DNA of 64,000 nucleotides from Corella eumyota (GCA_963082875.1 OY720098.1:930001-994000); one strand, 5' to 3'. Shown: positions 22,659-36,227, numbered from the stretch's first letter. Notes: generated by a model not told the origin, from the letters alone. Made by a program: numbers and translations.

Positions 22659-24698
22659 GTAAGTAAAAACTAAGATTGGTGTAAAAAAAACACAAACTCT
22701 TTTAATTAATAAATATTTTTTCGGTGTATATACTCACGTTTAAATATATGTAAGTTATAAATTTCTTTTAAAGGTCATTGAGTATTAAGCAAATCATCGA
22801 ACTTGGCATTTTGTTTGGCTCGCTGTAGCTCTTCTGTGCCACCATGCATTTAGTAGTTACTCCTAGCTAAAATTGAACTACTTTTTATTTAGATTCAGAC
22901 CCGGAGTTGTTATCGTATCATGTGAGCATTCCATCTGGTAATTATTTGTTTATTGTGAATTTTATATTTGTTAAAAAAACAGATGATAAAATTGTGTGTT
23001 TTTGCATTTTTAACTTGTGGTTATGCATGATTGGTATGTTAGGAATGTTGCTGCTGTTTTTACCCGGTGACACTTTTAAAAGTAGCTTTATTATTTTTAA
23101 GGTAATGCAATAAAATACAAATTTTTTTTGAACCTCTTAATATTTTTAATATAAGCATACAATAATAACTAAAAATTATTTCTTAATCCTGAGCTAAATT
23201 GGTATTTAAATGTTAAATTATAATTAATTAATCCCATTAATTTTCAAGGTATTGAAAATCAAAACTAATTAAATTAAGCCTGTTTAAAGTCTGGGCGTAT
23301 TTATTTTAAACTTAACCTTGGAAGTCATTAGGGAGTGCCTGGTATCATGATAATATCAAGTGCTACCAGGTAAGGCATGTACGGCATTGCAGCAAGATGT
23401 GTCTGCATTGAAATCTTTAACATTTTTTCAAAAATTGCACCATGAAAGATTAAATGGCTCAATGAGTATGTTACAGTAGGACAATAGTATTAAAAAGACT
23501 CATAACTTTAACTTTTTCTTAACTGTGGCACCACAACAATGTGTATCTTATGATTGTGTATAACAATCTGACTGTGCTTTAATTACACTTGCAACACATA
23601 GAAGTAATTAATCCAGACAATAAACATGTAAATTTCATCATATAATAAATGTTTTGTATTTAAATTGCAACATAAATGTATCACTAATTTCATAGTTTTA
23701 TTGTATTTTTTGGTGATTATGTTGTTCACTTTAGTCAAGTTGAAGAAAATCAAACTAAAAATGGGTACCATGTCTGAGTAAACGTTTAAATGAAAGATGT
23801 TTTAAATATTAGTCTTTTAGTCAGATATTAAAAATGGAGTAACAATATATTTAGGTAATAGTAAAGAAGAATCGTATCGGCTTTTGACTTTTCAAAACTT
23901 TCCAAGTTTTGTTGAGATTAACAAAGATAATTATGCTCGAGGAGGTTTTTACTATGGAGGTACACGGGACAAGGTTATTTGCTTTGCTTGTAGAGGTTCC
24001 AAGGAGAATTTGCAGCCCAGTCATGATCCATTTGGTCTTAGTATGCACAAGTATGTGGGGTTGTAATAAATGGAAGACAAAAATAAAGGCCAAACCCGAT
24101 TTTATTTTAATATTTTAAATAAAAATATTTATTTTTAGCCCATCTTGTGGATTTGCCCAACGTTTAAGCGACTGTGGAAATATTCCAATTAATCGAACAC
24201 CTGCTGGAAACGTAAGTTTTTTTTTAATAATAGTTAAAATGCTTGTCTAAAAGGATCTTTGTCGCTAATATATATTAGGTTTAATAATTTCTTAAAAATT
24301 TAATTTAATATATGAAATATTAAATACTTGAGCATACTTAAGTTAAGTGGTTCAATATTATATTTACCACTTTGAAGTTTAGATAGGCTGAATATTTAAT
24401 TAAATTTAAAAAGAGGCAACTAAAAAATTTACAATCAAACATTAATTTAGTTGTTTCAACAACAGCCTGCTAGAAACAACGTTAATATTCACTTCGGCCA
24501 AAATGGGTGAGTTTTTATCACTTTTTGATTTGTGCATACTTTTGAAGTATAGTAACAAAATAGGGTAAATTTCCTGGGGATTTTTATTTTAAAGATCTGA
24601 AATAATTATTTTTTTTGTCTTTGTTTGTCTATAAACTTACAAGTGTGTTAAAGTTACTGTTTCTTTATTAATATTGTTGTTTTGCTATGGATATAATA

Positions 24699-24736
<38 letters not shown>

Positions 24737-27700
24737 CTATGAAACGGATGTAGGCTAAAGTATGTATTATATATATAGAATATAACGTTTGTATAGTTTG
24801 AAGTATCATTAACTTTATAAGTATTGGTTGTGTGAGTGGTTTTGCACCATTAGGACGGTTTCCCATGGGAAATACCTACTTCTACTCCCACATATGGTTA
24901 TGTTGCAACAATTTATTATTGATTAGGGAGTTCTTACTTTATTTAAATGTTATAACTAAAACATTGGTATTAGAACAAACTGTTATATTGTTTAACCATT
25001 AAAATTGCTTTTACACAAAATTTATATAAAAAAATACTTTTAACGAAATATTTGAAATTGATTGTAATGGTCGGACATCATACGTGGCTGGGTTTTTTCC
25101 TAAAAACAGGATGTACTTAAATTATTCATAGCTTTGTTTTAAGAATAACGTCATTTGTGTTTAAATTACATCATAAAAAAAAACAGTATTCTTTTTTTGG
25201 TTCTGTTAAAATCACAAAAAATTTTATTAAACAAGTAGTGTATACCTTTCATACCTTAATTTTAGAAAGGTTAAGAAGTTCCAGGTATGCTGATAAAAAG
25301 TCGACTTTTCGTTAATATTAAAACCTCTATTTTATTTGAACAAATTTAAATAAAAAAATTTAAACATTTTGTAATCTTCATTTAAATCCTGATTCCAAGC
25401 TCATGCTAATGTAGTTTGTCACATAAATTATTAAGACGCTGTTTTTTGTTTTAGGCATGCTATGAAAAGTGCTTTTTTTGTGATTCTTTTACCAATTTTT
25501 TATATTTATATTTTTTTATATATAGCATGTCATAATTGTCTTAACAGAGCTAGCATTAATGTTGCAAACAACACAAATCGTCAAAACAACCCTGTTTACC
25601 AAACTGCACGACCAGTAAACACTCGTGCCAATCCTAACGAGGAAGTTCCATTTGAACGACAACTTGCAAATGTGATTGACCCCCAACATGAGGCACTGTT
25701 GAAGAGACTTAACCTCCGAGATGAGTTAGATCGACTAACAACATTCGCAAGATGGCCTAATCATCCCCCAACCCCATCTGGAAGGGATATGGCATCAGCT
25801 GGGTGGTTTTATTTGGGTAATTTGGACCGCTCACAATGTTTTTCATGTGGTGGGGTCTTAAGAAATTGGAGGTTGTACGATAACCCCCTAACTGAACATA
25901 AAAAACATTTTCCTAACTGTAAAATGGCGCAGGAAAGAGAACATCGAAATATTCCTGATCGCAACTCACCAAGCTATAGGCCTATGAGAAATGTAAGCAA
26001 TAACCTATAAGTCCAACTTAAATTATTCTGTGAACATTTTATTTAATTTTTTTAATTTAATTTTTAAGCAACGAAACATGCCAGCACCAAGACGACAAAA
26101 TTTCCCACTTACCAGCCAACAAAGAGAAAACCTGAGGACTATGTTTCCCTGTTTGTATGCCAATTCTCCCCACATGGAAAACCATCAAAATCGAATTAAT
26201 ACTTTCACAGATTGGAGTTACACCGATGCATCTGTTAGTGATATAGCTGCTGCAGGATTCTATTATTTAGGTTTGTGTTTATTTTAAATTATATTTCAAT
26301 GCCTAAAAAAGCCAGTTTTACAATTCTTTACAATCTATAGTTTAAAGGTGAATTGTAGTTGCATAGCAGTTTACTGTTTAAATTTTCTGTGGAAATACCA
26401 AGGAAGTGAAGATGGTTTAAGGAAGTATCAACTTACTAAATGCGGGTTAGAATTTAAAGGAAGCTGTTTGGGGAACAGTAAACAAATGGTAGACAATAAT
26501 AAAAGAAAAAAATGGTAGAAAGTAAAATCATCATTAAACAGTGTTTAGAAAATGTAAGACAGTAGAAAAAAATTAAAATGGTGGTTAGAAAATGTGAGAC
26601 AGTAGAAAAAAAATTTAAAAAGGTGGTTAGAAAATGGCAGGCAGTAGAAATAAATTAAAATGGTGGTTAGAAAATGTAAGACAGTAGAAACAAAATAAAA
26701 TGGTGGTTAGAAAATGTAAGACAGTAGAAATAAAATAAAATGGTGGTTAGAAAATGTAAGACAGAAACAAAATAAAATGGTGGTTAGAAAATGGCAGGCA
26801 GTAGAAATAAATTAAAAAGGTTGTTAGAAAATGTAAGACAGTAGAAACAAAATAAAATGGTGGTTAGAAAATGGCAGATAGTAGAAACAAAATAAAATGG
26901 TGGTTAGAAAATGTAAGACAGTGGAAAAAATTAAAAAGGTGGTTAGAAAATGTAAGACAGTAGAAATAAATTAAAATGTGGTTAGAAAATGCAGGGAAAC
27001 AAAATAAAATGGTGGTTAGAAAATGGCAAGCAGTAGAAAAAAATTAAAATGGTGGTTAGAAAATGGCAGACAGTAGAAACAAATTACAGTGGTGGTTGAA
27101 AATTGACAGACAGTAGAACACATAAAAATGGTAGTTGGAAAATGGCAGGCAGTAGAAACAAATTAAAATGGTGGTTAGAAAATGGCAGACAGTAGAAACA
27201 AAAAAGTGGTTATTTAGCTAATCAGGTTAAGTAGTTGTTCTTCGATTAATAGATAAAAACTTATAATTTAATTACAGGCAGTAGAGATCGTGTAAAATGT
27301 TGGTACTGTAACGGTGGATTACAGAATTGGGATTACCATGATGACCCTTGGTCAGAACATGCGAAGTGGTATCCAAGTTGTGAATTTTTGCTACAAAACA
27401 AGGGACTTGATTTTGTTAATTCAGTCGTTGAGAGATTTCCAAATTTACATCGTCCTACGCTTAGAACTCCAGGACAAGATGTACCACCTTCCGGGTAAGT
27501 TTTATTTTTGAGTTATTTTTGGTTTGGATGATAATAAATACTTGAAATGTTTTCTTAAATTTATAGCAAATAAATATTCTATTTAAGGATGCAAGGCCCC
27601 TCACCTCCAGTCCCGATTGTTGACCCCCAAGATCAAATGAGAAGGGAAGCAAGGGAGTTGGATGAAGCTCTAAAAACTGAAGTTGCAAAAACTGTCATCG

Positions 27701-30700
27701 GTAAGTTATAAGTAAAACATATTTAGGCTTTAATAAAAAAATTAAATAATTATTTAAATGCTGAAACCTTTTATTGGATTTTAATTTAAGTTAACTTTTT
27801 TTTGTAAGAGTATTATTAAGAATTTGTATTTGTTTCCCAAGAGACTATTTTTTATCAAATTACGAGTCATTATAAATGCTTAAAATAGGGAATATTTGGG
27901 GAATAAAAGGGGTTAAAATACTTTTTGTTTCAAAGGAAGATCCTAAGATTGTAATATAATAGAAAAGTGGCTAATACATTTGTAACTAAATATATTTACC
28001 AAGGCAACTAATTGATCGTTGCTACAGGGTTACATTGGTTTTAAATTACACTAAAAGCTTAACCGTTAAAAGATTACTTTGTTGTGTTGTAATTTAAGAT
28101 TATGTGTTACTTAGCAGTAAAATTATTAATTAATTAATTATTACAAAATGTTTTTTTTTTAAACATTTTTTAATGTGTTAATATTTTGTGAATATATTTA
28201 ATATAAGATATTTGTTAACACCTACTAATCTAAATTTTTTTTTGAGGTGGATTTTCTCTAATAATATTTCTCTTTTAATATATTTGTCATTCACAAAAAG
28301 GATGTAAAATGTCTGTCATTAAAAAGTGATATAGGCTTGTCTGTATAAATAAAGTGCTTTCCTGTGTCTAAAATATTTACTTTAAAAGGGAAACCTTACT
28401 TAATAAGATTTTAAGTAAATTTGGTTTATTTATTGATTTTTTTAAAAGGTTTAAAATCTCAAGTAAGGATCGGTTCCTGTTCTGGTTTAGAAATACTTTT
28501 GGTATGTTTTCCTTTTTATAATATAATATGGTTTGTGAAAACAAGATAATATGATTTGTGTTGTTATAGAGAGTAGTATAACATATTTGTTATTATTCCG
28601 GTTTGTCCAGTTGTCTAGTAACACAGGATAATATTTTTACAATGTTATGATACCAACTTGAACAAATTATAATAGGATTTTGTTTTGCCTTCAAGCTATG
28701 CATAATTTGGTTTATAAAGTTTTAAAATATTTTTAGTATATTAAACATTTTAATTTTAAGGTTGTTCAACCTTTTTACTTGTTGTTTTTGTAGCAATAAT
28801 AGTGTAAAATATCATTAATCTAAAAGAATAATGGTACAATAAAAACTTAATTTGTTTACATTGTAGGCCATTGCATAACTTTTGTTGTTAAAATATTTGC
28901 ATTAAAGTTTAAATATTTGCATTAAATTGTGGTTTAAATTAAATCTTATAAAATGATGTTGCAATTTTTACCTTGTACAAACTGGTATATTTGCCATTTA
29001 TTGTTTGTGCTAACTTGTTCTGGCTGGTACAGCAAACAAAAAAGAGAAAATTTTTAACTGAAATTTAACAATAAAAATTGTTTGCAGGGATTTAAAAATA
29101 AAACTGTATTTTGTAAGAATGAGTTGAAATTAAGTTTGTTGTCTTATAAGTTTTCATAAAATAAATGTTGTAAGTTTTCAATTGACAATAATTTCACCAT
29201 AGTAATCAAACAATGTTCTTTGTGTAAAAGGTCGTGACTCTGTTGAAATTTCTTTGTTATTTTGTCTTTAAAGGTTGCAATATCATATCTTAGTTCCTTA
29301 AGATTTTGTAATATTAAACCCATTAAGTTAAAGTTTGTTCTTTGCTGCACCCTTTTATAAATACCATCAGCCAATCAAATACCTTCCTTGGCTTTAATAT
29401 TTACTGAAGTTAAACATTAAAATTTATGAATCAAATTTATGGTGGTTGACATTTACTTGCAAAAGTTTTCAAATAAATGCAAGAAAAAATTTAAAGAATG
29501 TCGATGTAAATATTTACTGCAAATATGCAACAGTGCAAAGAATTAGATTGCAGCATTTGTTTTAATTAAACTTATGGTGCAATCTAGTTGCAAAATATTT
29601 GGCCTAAAATGATTAAATGAATGGTTGTATGCCAAATCATGTTGTTTACTCCTGTCTATACAAAGTTTAAACTGTGATCAATATTTTATAAATGATGCAT
29701 TTCCGTGAATTGAATAATGGCCTAAATGTTGCAATATGTGTGCTATTATTCATATTTAAAATTAAAAAAATATTGTTTTTGCAGCTTTTTTGTAATAATA
29801 GTAGTGTTGAAAATAATATCTAAAATAATATTTGCATTGTGGAAAAATATTTTAAATGACTTTGCTTTAAAAAAATGTAATATAAAATGACAATGCATTA
29901 TTCTTTTTAAGTCTTAAATTAAATGTAAGCGATGACCTTTTACGTCAGCTGGTTTAGCTAGTTGGTATTTTGTAAAAAGAAAAAGGGGGGGAAAAAAAGG
30001 TTCTTTGGGCGTGGGGAAAGTACCAGGTAAAGTACTTCTTAATATTTTTTGGTGATGTCCTTGGTACTAAAAGTAAGGAGGTTGTAACTACAATAAAATT
30101 TATAAGCTTTGCTAAATTAGGTTTACCATTGCTAACTTAATGGGGTTCTATTGCTAGCTTGTTAAAAAAATTTATGTCCAAAGTTTAATGTACAAAATTC
30201 AATGTCAAACAAAATTAGCAGAAATGCAAGCTTTGATTTAATTTGGTCTTACACAAAAATTGCTTGTTTACAAATCTAATGGTTAAGTCTTATGACTTTT
30301 GCGTAATTATAATTACCTCATGCTCACAAGATTATTTTTTTTGTAAAAGTTGCTTAAATTTTTGGTTTTGAACTTAAGCTTTTCAATAGCAGATTTACCA
30401 TTCAAAAAATAAGCCTAAGCATTTTTGCAAAATTTGCATTGTTTGTGCGAACAAAATTTTTACCAAATTAGGAATTGGATTTTTTTGGTTTTTGCCTTTT
30501 TTTCTATGTCTATAAAAGGTTAAATGCAACTGTGTTAACATTTTTACAACTTTCTTTTTAAGCTGAAACAACTTAACTGACATAACTAAAGTGCAAGTAC
30601 TTTAACAATTCTTACATTTTGCAGCTTATTTCATTATCAGATATATCATTAATATTAAATATATTGTTAATTGAAATCCTCAAGAATAAGTAATAGTTTT

Positions 30701-33700
30701 GTAAATCTTATGTTTTTATATAAAAATGTGACAAAAGTCCCTATAGCCCCCTTTTTTCTATGCTTTAATATTTTAAATTTTTTGTAACTTGACACTTGTT
30801 TATGTTACTAACTTATTTTTATCAATCTTTTTTTCTTCAGCTATTATTTTTTATGGTGAGCTCTGACAATAGTTACCTTTTAAATAAAATTAAAAAAAGT
30901 TTTGCAAAATTTTTTTCACCAGGAATGGGGTTTGAAGAAGCATCAGTAAGAGAGGTCATGAGGTCACAAATAGAGGATCACAGCGCCCCCTACCAGTCAG
31001 CTTCTGCCTTGCTTGATGCAGTCATGGAATATGAAGCCAATCAAAGGTTGCTTAAAAAAACAGTTTAAAAGTTTTGAATAAAACTATTTTTATTTAATGT
31101 GAACATGTATACCAATTAAAAATACTTAGCCATAGAAAATCTAATTTTATTTTGTATTTGAAGGTTAGGTTATATGCTTAAATTACCATGTTTAAAATAA
31201 TTGGCAGATTTTATTTTCAAGGTTATATCATAAAAACTTAAAACAGTTTTTTAGTTGTTCATGTCCAAAAAATATTTTTTGTGCTGGTTTTTTAACAATA
31301 TATGTTGCCTTTTTTAAACAACATAAGGATTGTTTTGTTATTGTAATAATAATATATTAGATAGTTTCTATAATAATGCTTTAAAACGAATAATAATATC
31401 TTAATTTAATTAATCATATTTAATTATCTTAGATGTGAAAAGGTATTCTATCCACCTAAACTCGAGGTAACATTTGTTGAATCTGATTTTTAAACTTAAA
31501 ATTAATTTTTAGTGCTCAAAGGCAACCATCTGAAACCCAGTTACAAACACCTATGACAACAGAAACAAGTTTCCTATTTTCTAACATAGACCCCTTGTTT
31601 ACCCCATCCACAGACCCTAGCTCAATATCCTATCTATCCCCACCCAGTTACTCTGAATCTGGGGTACCGTCAGGTTTCAGTCTCTTATCTACCCCTACAT
31701 CGAGTTTTGATTTCACTAACCCACCTTTGGATACTTTTGATAATAACCCACTTTTTACTTCCGGACCATTTCTTGCTCCCTCTACTGGACAGACTCCACC
31801 AATTTTTGCTAGTTCAGGTTTAACTCAGTCAACTCCACAAACAGGGGCAAATTTACCCCCTATAACCACCCAAGCACCATTAAGTGGAAGTCAAAACCCA
31901 GAGTTAATGGAGACACAAGAAAACATTGAATTGGTCGACCAAACTGATGTGGAGATGAACAATGAGGTAAGTTAAAGTCAGGAGAAGACATAGGACTTTT
32001 TTGTATGCTCTTTATTGTCTGAGTTTACGATTAGTTTACGATCAACTTTACTTAATCATTAAATAATGTTTAACTATGTGTTGCAACTATTTAAAGTTTG
32101 AGGGGGCATTATATTAGACCCTGATATCAGGCCATAATTCTTTTTACATTTGTTTATTTGGGGTTATTATTGCCAACGTGATTAAACAGGAGTGCCTATA
32201 CGATTAAGTATTATTTATGATGGGTTAAAGGTTAAATAAAGTAATGCAATGTTTATCAGAAGTTGTTAAAGTGTAACTAGAATCAAGTTCAAAGAACTAA
32301 TATAGTTTATTACAGTATCATATACAATAATGTTTTTTAATAGTAGCAAACTCATTTTAAAAATAGTTGTCAACTCTTGAAACGTTTTCCATTTGAAAAT
32401 TTATACACTCAATCTTGTACATATTTTTTAATTTTTTTTAATTAAATTTATAGCCTTCTCCTAGCTCCTCAGAAGCCTCGGTTATGACGAACCAATCACA
32501 TTTAAGCGAGTCGAATGTTCAACCAAAGCTATTGAATACTGCTCAAAATAACGTAAGCGAATTTTTTGAGATTTATTTTTAGTTTTGGAATTTTCAGTCT
32601 AAAAATTCGTCAGCGTGGTGTTGTGGTCAGAACTATTTCTACACTACATTAGGTCCGGGGCTCGATCCCCTGTGATCCCCTGCTGAACCACAAAACAAAA
32701 AAACTAACGACTATCTTATAGGTTTCGGAGGGAGCACCAGAACCAACACCAGAAGAAAAACAGAAGTTACAAAAACGTCTTCAACAACTTAAAGATGAAA
32801 TGCTCTGCAAGGTTTGTGTTTAATTGAAAATTTTATTTCAAAAACTAAATTAAACATTTTATCTTCATACTAAAAAAAGGTAAAATGAAAATATAGATTT
32901 AATTTAAAAGTTATTTTAAAACCAAAATCAGCTGAATAAATAAATTTTAATAAGTAAAAAGAAACTAGTTAAAATAATTTATTATTTTAAAACAAAAAGA
33001 ATTGTGGATTTTGATATATTTCAGTTGCCCAAAAAAGAAAGTAAACTTAGTTATGTTATAAATATTAATGTTTAAGTGCTAAAATATATTTTAATTTGTT
33101 TTACTTTTTTTATAATGAGTTTTTTATTGTTGTTATATGTCTATGTGTGGTTCAGTAAATATTATTATTGAACTAAATTATTATAACTTGCATGGTTTAA
33201 AACAAAACATGTTGTTGTGGTGTTGATCCAATGAATTGTGAATATAGGCATAAAAGTTGTTTTGTCAGATATTTTATTCAAACAATGATTCATTTACTAC
33301 GAATTTAAAACAACAGTTCACGGAAACCTGTAAAGTTATCCATGTAATCGTTTATAGTTTTTTATTATATGTCCTTGTAAACAAGATTGTATTTTATATT
33401 TTGGCAAATTTCAGGGCTTCCAACACTACAGTAAGTAGCGCAATACCTTGTGGGGAATAACCTGGTGTTTCACCTGACTGGGATTTTTGGATTTTTATTT
33501 GGCGTATATATACCATTCGTTCGTGACGTTAGAAACCTTTGTTCGTGACGTTAGAAACCTTTGTTCGTGACGTTAGAAACCTTTGTTCGTGACGTTAGAA
33601 ACCATAACAAAAAACGCTTAACTACACTTGAATAATTGTTCAGTTTATTAAGAATTTTTTTGACTCTTTTTTTGAAAGCATCGCTGTTTATCATTTATCA

Positions 33701-36227
33701 TTAACTGTGTGACGACTTAAAAATCTTTGACAAAAAACAGTCTTGTTTTTTTTTCTCCTATGCTAAGCAAACCATATTTGATTATAATAAATTGCCTCTG
33801 CCGATGTCCGCTCTTATTTATATTCCCATAAATTCTAAAATTACAGTTTGGTTCTGGCGCCAATTTTGTTTGCCGCGCTTTTAACGGTAAAAAAAGGTTA
33901 TAATTTTGTTTGGTTCGTGGATAAGCCGGTTATCTCTTCCCGCCAACATTGTATTTCAATAAAAAGTTCGTTAAATTTAAAATTTTAAAACTCTTGTAAA
34001 AAATGTTAAGTGTGTAATTGTATGTGTAGTGTTACTTACCTAGCTAAAAAAAAAATAGAATAAACTTAAGAATTACCTAATATTGTAAGAATTTAACTTT
34101 GTATTTAAATTATTTGCGTGGGGCTATTGACTTGTCAACTATCTAGGAATTTGAAACATTTTTAGGAGAATTAAGTTTAGTTATCATGTAATTCGCATTC
34201 TTTAAATAAATCATGTTGTTACAAATCTTGAATTTCGAAATGTTTGTGTCACATAAAAATTTTTCGTTAAATGACGACAAACATTAATAAAAAAATGAAA
34301 TGTTTTTATTTCCCTGTTAAAGTTGTTTTCAAAACATTTAATTTTGTATTACATGCTTGAATTTATGTTTACTAAATAATCGGATGTTGAACGTATATAT
34401 TCAATGTCGCAATCTTAATGTTCAAGTTTATATATAAATTTTTAAAAAGCATACACATACAAAATATTATTAATAATTTATTTTTAAATTTTTCTATTTT
34501 AACGTCAAGTAGGAAATATTACTCCATTGAACAGATGTTGTAAACAAATATTGATTGTGATTAAGATAATATGGTTTTGTGACGTAAGAAGCAATTGACG
34601 TGAGATTAAAAACATGTCTTAAGCATATCTTATTTTAAACCTATATTTGTATACCTTAGTCGACCTTGTAACATAAAAATCAACATTGCATAAAATTCTA
34701 TTTACTTTAATGTTAAATATCTCGGTGAACTGGTGTTCTGCGAAATAGGTGTTTTAAAAAAAAACTGTTTAAATTTAAAAAAAGCTTAAAATATTAAAGT
34801 GTTGTTTAATTTTTGATAATTTTTAAAGTTTGTTTGCATTGCTGATATGTTATCAAAATTAATCTTCAAAAATTGGGTTATACCCTGTGAAACCTTTTTT
34901 TAATATTAGGTAACGGTAATGAGAGCTAGTAATTTACGATAAAGAAAAAAATTAAAATTGAAGTGTCGTAACTCCGAAACGTGATCTTTACTTCCTTTGT
35001 AGCCTTTTTTTTACATATTACAACATTTTAAAATTTTACCTATTTCAAAATTCTGATTTAAATTTTGTAATTTGTATATTTAAGGGGTTAAATGTGTAAA
35101 ATTTAACAAACCTCTATTTGCTAGTTAAACATTTTAAACACTTTTATTAAATGCCAAATCATTATTGCAACTTTAACATTTTGTTGCGTCACAATGTTAG
35201 TTCTTACGTAAGTAGTCCCCAAGTATTGATTTTTTTGGGGGTTTTGTGGTAATCAGGTCATTGATAAAACTTTTGAAATTTGTTGAATCACAAAGATAAC
35301 CGCCGCCTTAAGTGTTGCACAATATTTTAAAATGGCTGTTAAATTTTGGGAATTGTCCAACAACAAAAAATCAAATTTCAATAAAACCTTTTTTTCTGAA
35401 TTTTTTACAAGAAATGGTTTTAACGCAATATTTTTTATTAGAAAAGGGAAGTTGTGAAGATATATAACATATTCTTCTCCGAATTATAGCTCCCCCTTTT
35501 TCCCACACATATTTGGTTTTAGCTGTAAATTGTTGGTTATACACGGTAATAATCGAACCTCTTTACGTCACAATACTTTATTTACGGTGATATATAATTC
35601 CACCTGTATCGTTGAGAATTTTAAAATTACTTATTATCTTAGCCGTTGTAACGTAAATTACTTTGTTCAGAAAAAATTAATACTTTAAAGTTTTTTTGTT
35701 GCCAGAAACTTTAATAAAAATTGCCTTTTTTTATTTTTACTTGGTAATTTTGCCTTAACTTTTGTTTATTCTAGTTATTTAAGTTCTACATATTTTTAAA
35801 ACGCTTCTTTGGCGCCCCCTTACGCTTGTTTTTTTATCGATTTGGCGCAAATTATCTTGGAACGCTTTAAAGCGCTGTTCTTTTAATCGTATATAAATAA
35901 AGTTTTATTAAAAAAAGTAAATTTGAAAAAAGTAAAAACTTAAATTTATTACAGGTATGTTTGTAAGTATAACGTTTGCTGATTTTTACAATAAATACAT
36001 CTTACAATTTAAAAGTTTAACGCATTTAATTTTTTAAGCATTTTTGTAGAAGTTAAATTTAATCTTTTAATGTTTTTTTCATTTAGGTTTGCCTTGACCA
36101 ACAGGCAAACATGGTTTTTATTCCATGTGGTCATATCTGCTGTTGTATGAATTGTACAAAAGCTCTGCGACATTGTCCCATTTGCCGAAAAAAGATCCAG
36201 CAAGCGGTCAAAACTTACACGTCCTAG
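21101..36227 (+). CDS. IAP-type E3 ubiquitin ligase (3 BIR, UBA, RING) with membrane-type N-terminus, 14 exons
   Basis: Exons: 21101-22658, 22893-22937, 23855-24050, 24139-24211, 24466-24506, 25548-25992, 26069-26270, 27278-27494, 27588-27700, 30923-31046, 31513-31966, 32454-32552, 32722-32811, 36087-36227; 1265 aa. All junctions are GT-AG and the frame never breaks. Order: signal peptide and Cys-rich region, two hydrophobic segments (about 225-247 and 363-395), Asn/Gln-rich linker, BIR1 (about 540-608), BIR2 (about 697-765), BIR3 (about 826-895), UBA (about 964-1005), Ser/Pro linker, C-terminal RING (about 1218-1259). Known XIAP and cIAP proteins use BIR domains to bind caspases or IAP-binding motifs, and UBA plus RING to bind and transfer ubiquitin. 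No CARD is seen, so the domain set is XIAP-like. At 1265 aa it is over twice the usual XIAP length. The N-terminal exon could instead be a separate gene, but its donor and exon 2 join in phase to BIR1. The exon 5 acceptor may be at 24451 instead. Confidence 0.85.
23855..24211 (+). other. BIR domain 1 (two exons, divergent)
   Basis: Reads [28 protein letters not shown], then HDPFGLSMH and, after splicing, NPSCGFAQ. The CxxC pair, His and Cys zinc ligands are present. The His-to-Cys gap is three residues instead of the usual six, and the Trp before the Asp-Pro motif is missing. It resembles the more divergent first BIR of vertebrate IAPs. Confidence 0.8.
24701..24735. repeat. (GT)n microsatellite
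   Basis: About 17 uninterrupted GT units in intron 5 of the IAP gene. Confidence 0.95.
25548..25992 (+). other. BIR domain 2 (single exon, canonical)
   Basis: [60 protein letters not shown]: all zinc ligands (CxxC, H-x6-C) and the core Trp are present. The start at 25548 (TTAACAG acceptor) was chosen because it keeps phase with exon 5. An ATG further upstream at 25462 would give a spurious hydrophobic leader from intron sequence. Confidence 0.9.
26069..27494 (+). other. BIR domain 3, split by an intron holding a minisatellite
   Basis: Exon 26069-26270 gives [24 protein letters not shown]; exon 27278-27494 gives RDRVKCWYC and [20 protein letters not shown]. The second part is strikingly close to XIAP BIR3 around its IAP-binding-motif groove: the Trp equivalents of W310 and W323 are kept and E314 is replaced by Asp, so tetrapeptide binding is plausible. 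Confidence 0.92.
26490..27205. repeat. About 40-bp minisatellite inside the BIR3 intron
   Basis: Roughly 17 units built on AAAATGGTGGTTAGAAAATG followed by a TAAGACAGTAGAAACA-type half. Two unit classes alternate irregularly (GTAAGACAG versus GGCAGGCAG). Confidence 0.9.
27701..30922. other. 3.2-kb intron before the UBA exon
   Basis: A+T-rich. I found no exon whose phase fits between exons 9 and 10, no mobile element with clear ends and no tandem array. Confidence 0.5.
30923..31046 (+). other. UBA-like exon
   Basis: [18 protein letters not shown], then [19 protein letters not shown]: the MGF start and the Leu-rich third helix fit the ubiquitin-associated domain found between BIR3 and RING in XIAP and cIAPs. 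Flanked by a 3.2-kb and a 0.5-kb intron. Confidence 0.8.
32606..32700 (+). mobile_element. Head fragment of a tRNA-derived SINE
   Basis: CGTCAGCGTGGTGTTGTGGT, a CTACACTAC match and GGGGCTCGATCCCCTG align with the head of the SINE at 17891, ending in an A-rich tail. Lies in intron 12 of the IAP gene. Confidence 0.65.
32812..36086. other. 3.3-kb intron before the RING exon
   Basis: Searched for a CARD between UBA and RING, as in cIAPs; none found. A 23-bp tandem repeat lies at 33520-33606. A possible 16-nt exon at 33414-33429 (TTTCAG acceptor, GTAAGT donor) would break the frame and is not included. The rest is A+T-rich without clear elements. Confidence 0.5.
33520..33606. repeat. 23-bp tandem repeat, about 4 copies
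   Basis: Unit GTTCGTGACGTTAGAAACCT plus TT, nearly identical copies, so recent. Confidence 0.9.
36087..36227 (+). other. C-terminal RING finger exon
   Basis: With the last codons of exon 13 it reads [39 protein letters not shown] and ends VKTYTS. All eight zinc ligands of an IAP RING are present, and the hydrophobic C-terminal tail needed for RING dimerisation in the family is kept. The first CxxC straddles the splice junction. Confidence 0.95.

Noticed and set aside
32812-36086. A CARD exon between UBA and RING as in cIAPs
   Set aside because: No frame-compatible exon with CARD-like helices was found in the intron.
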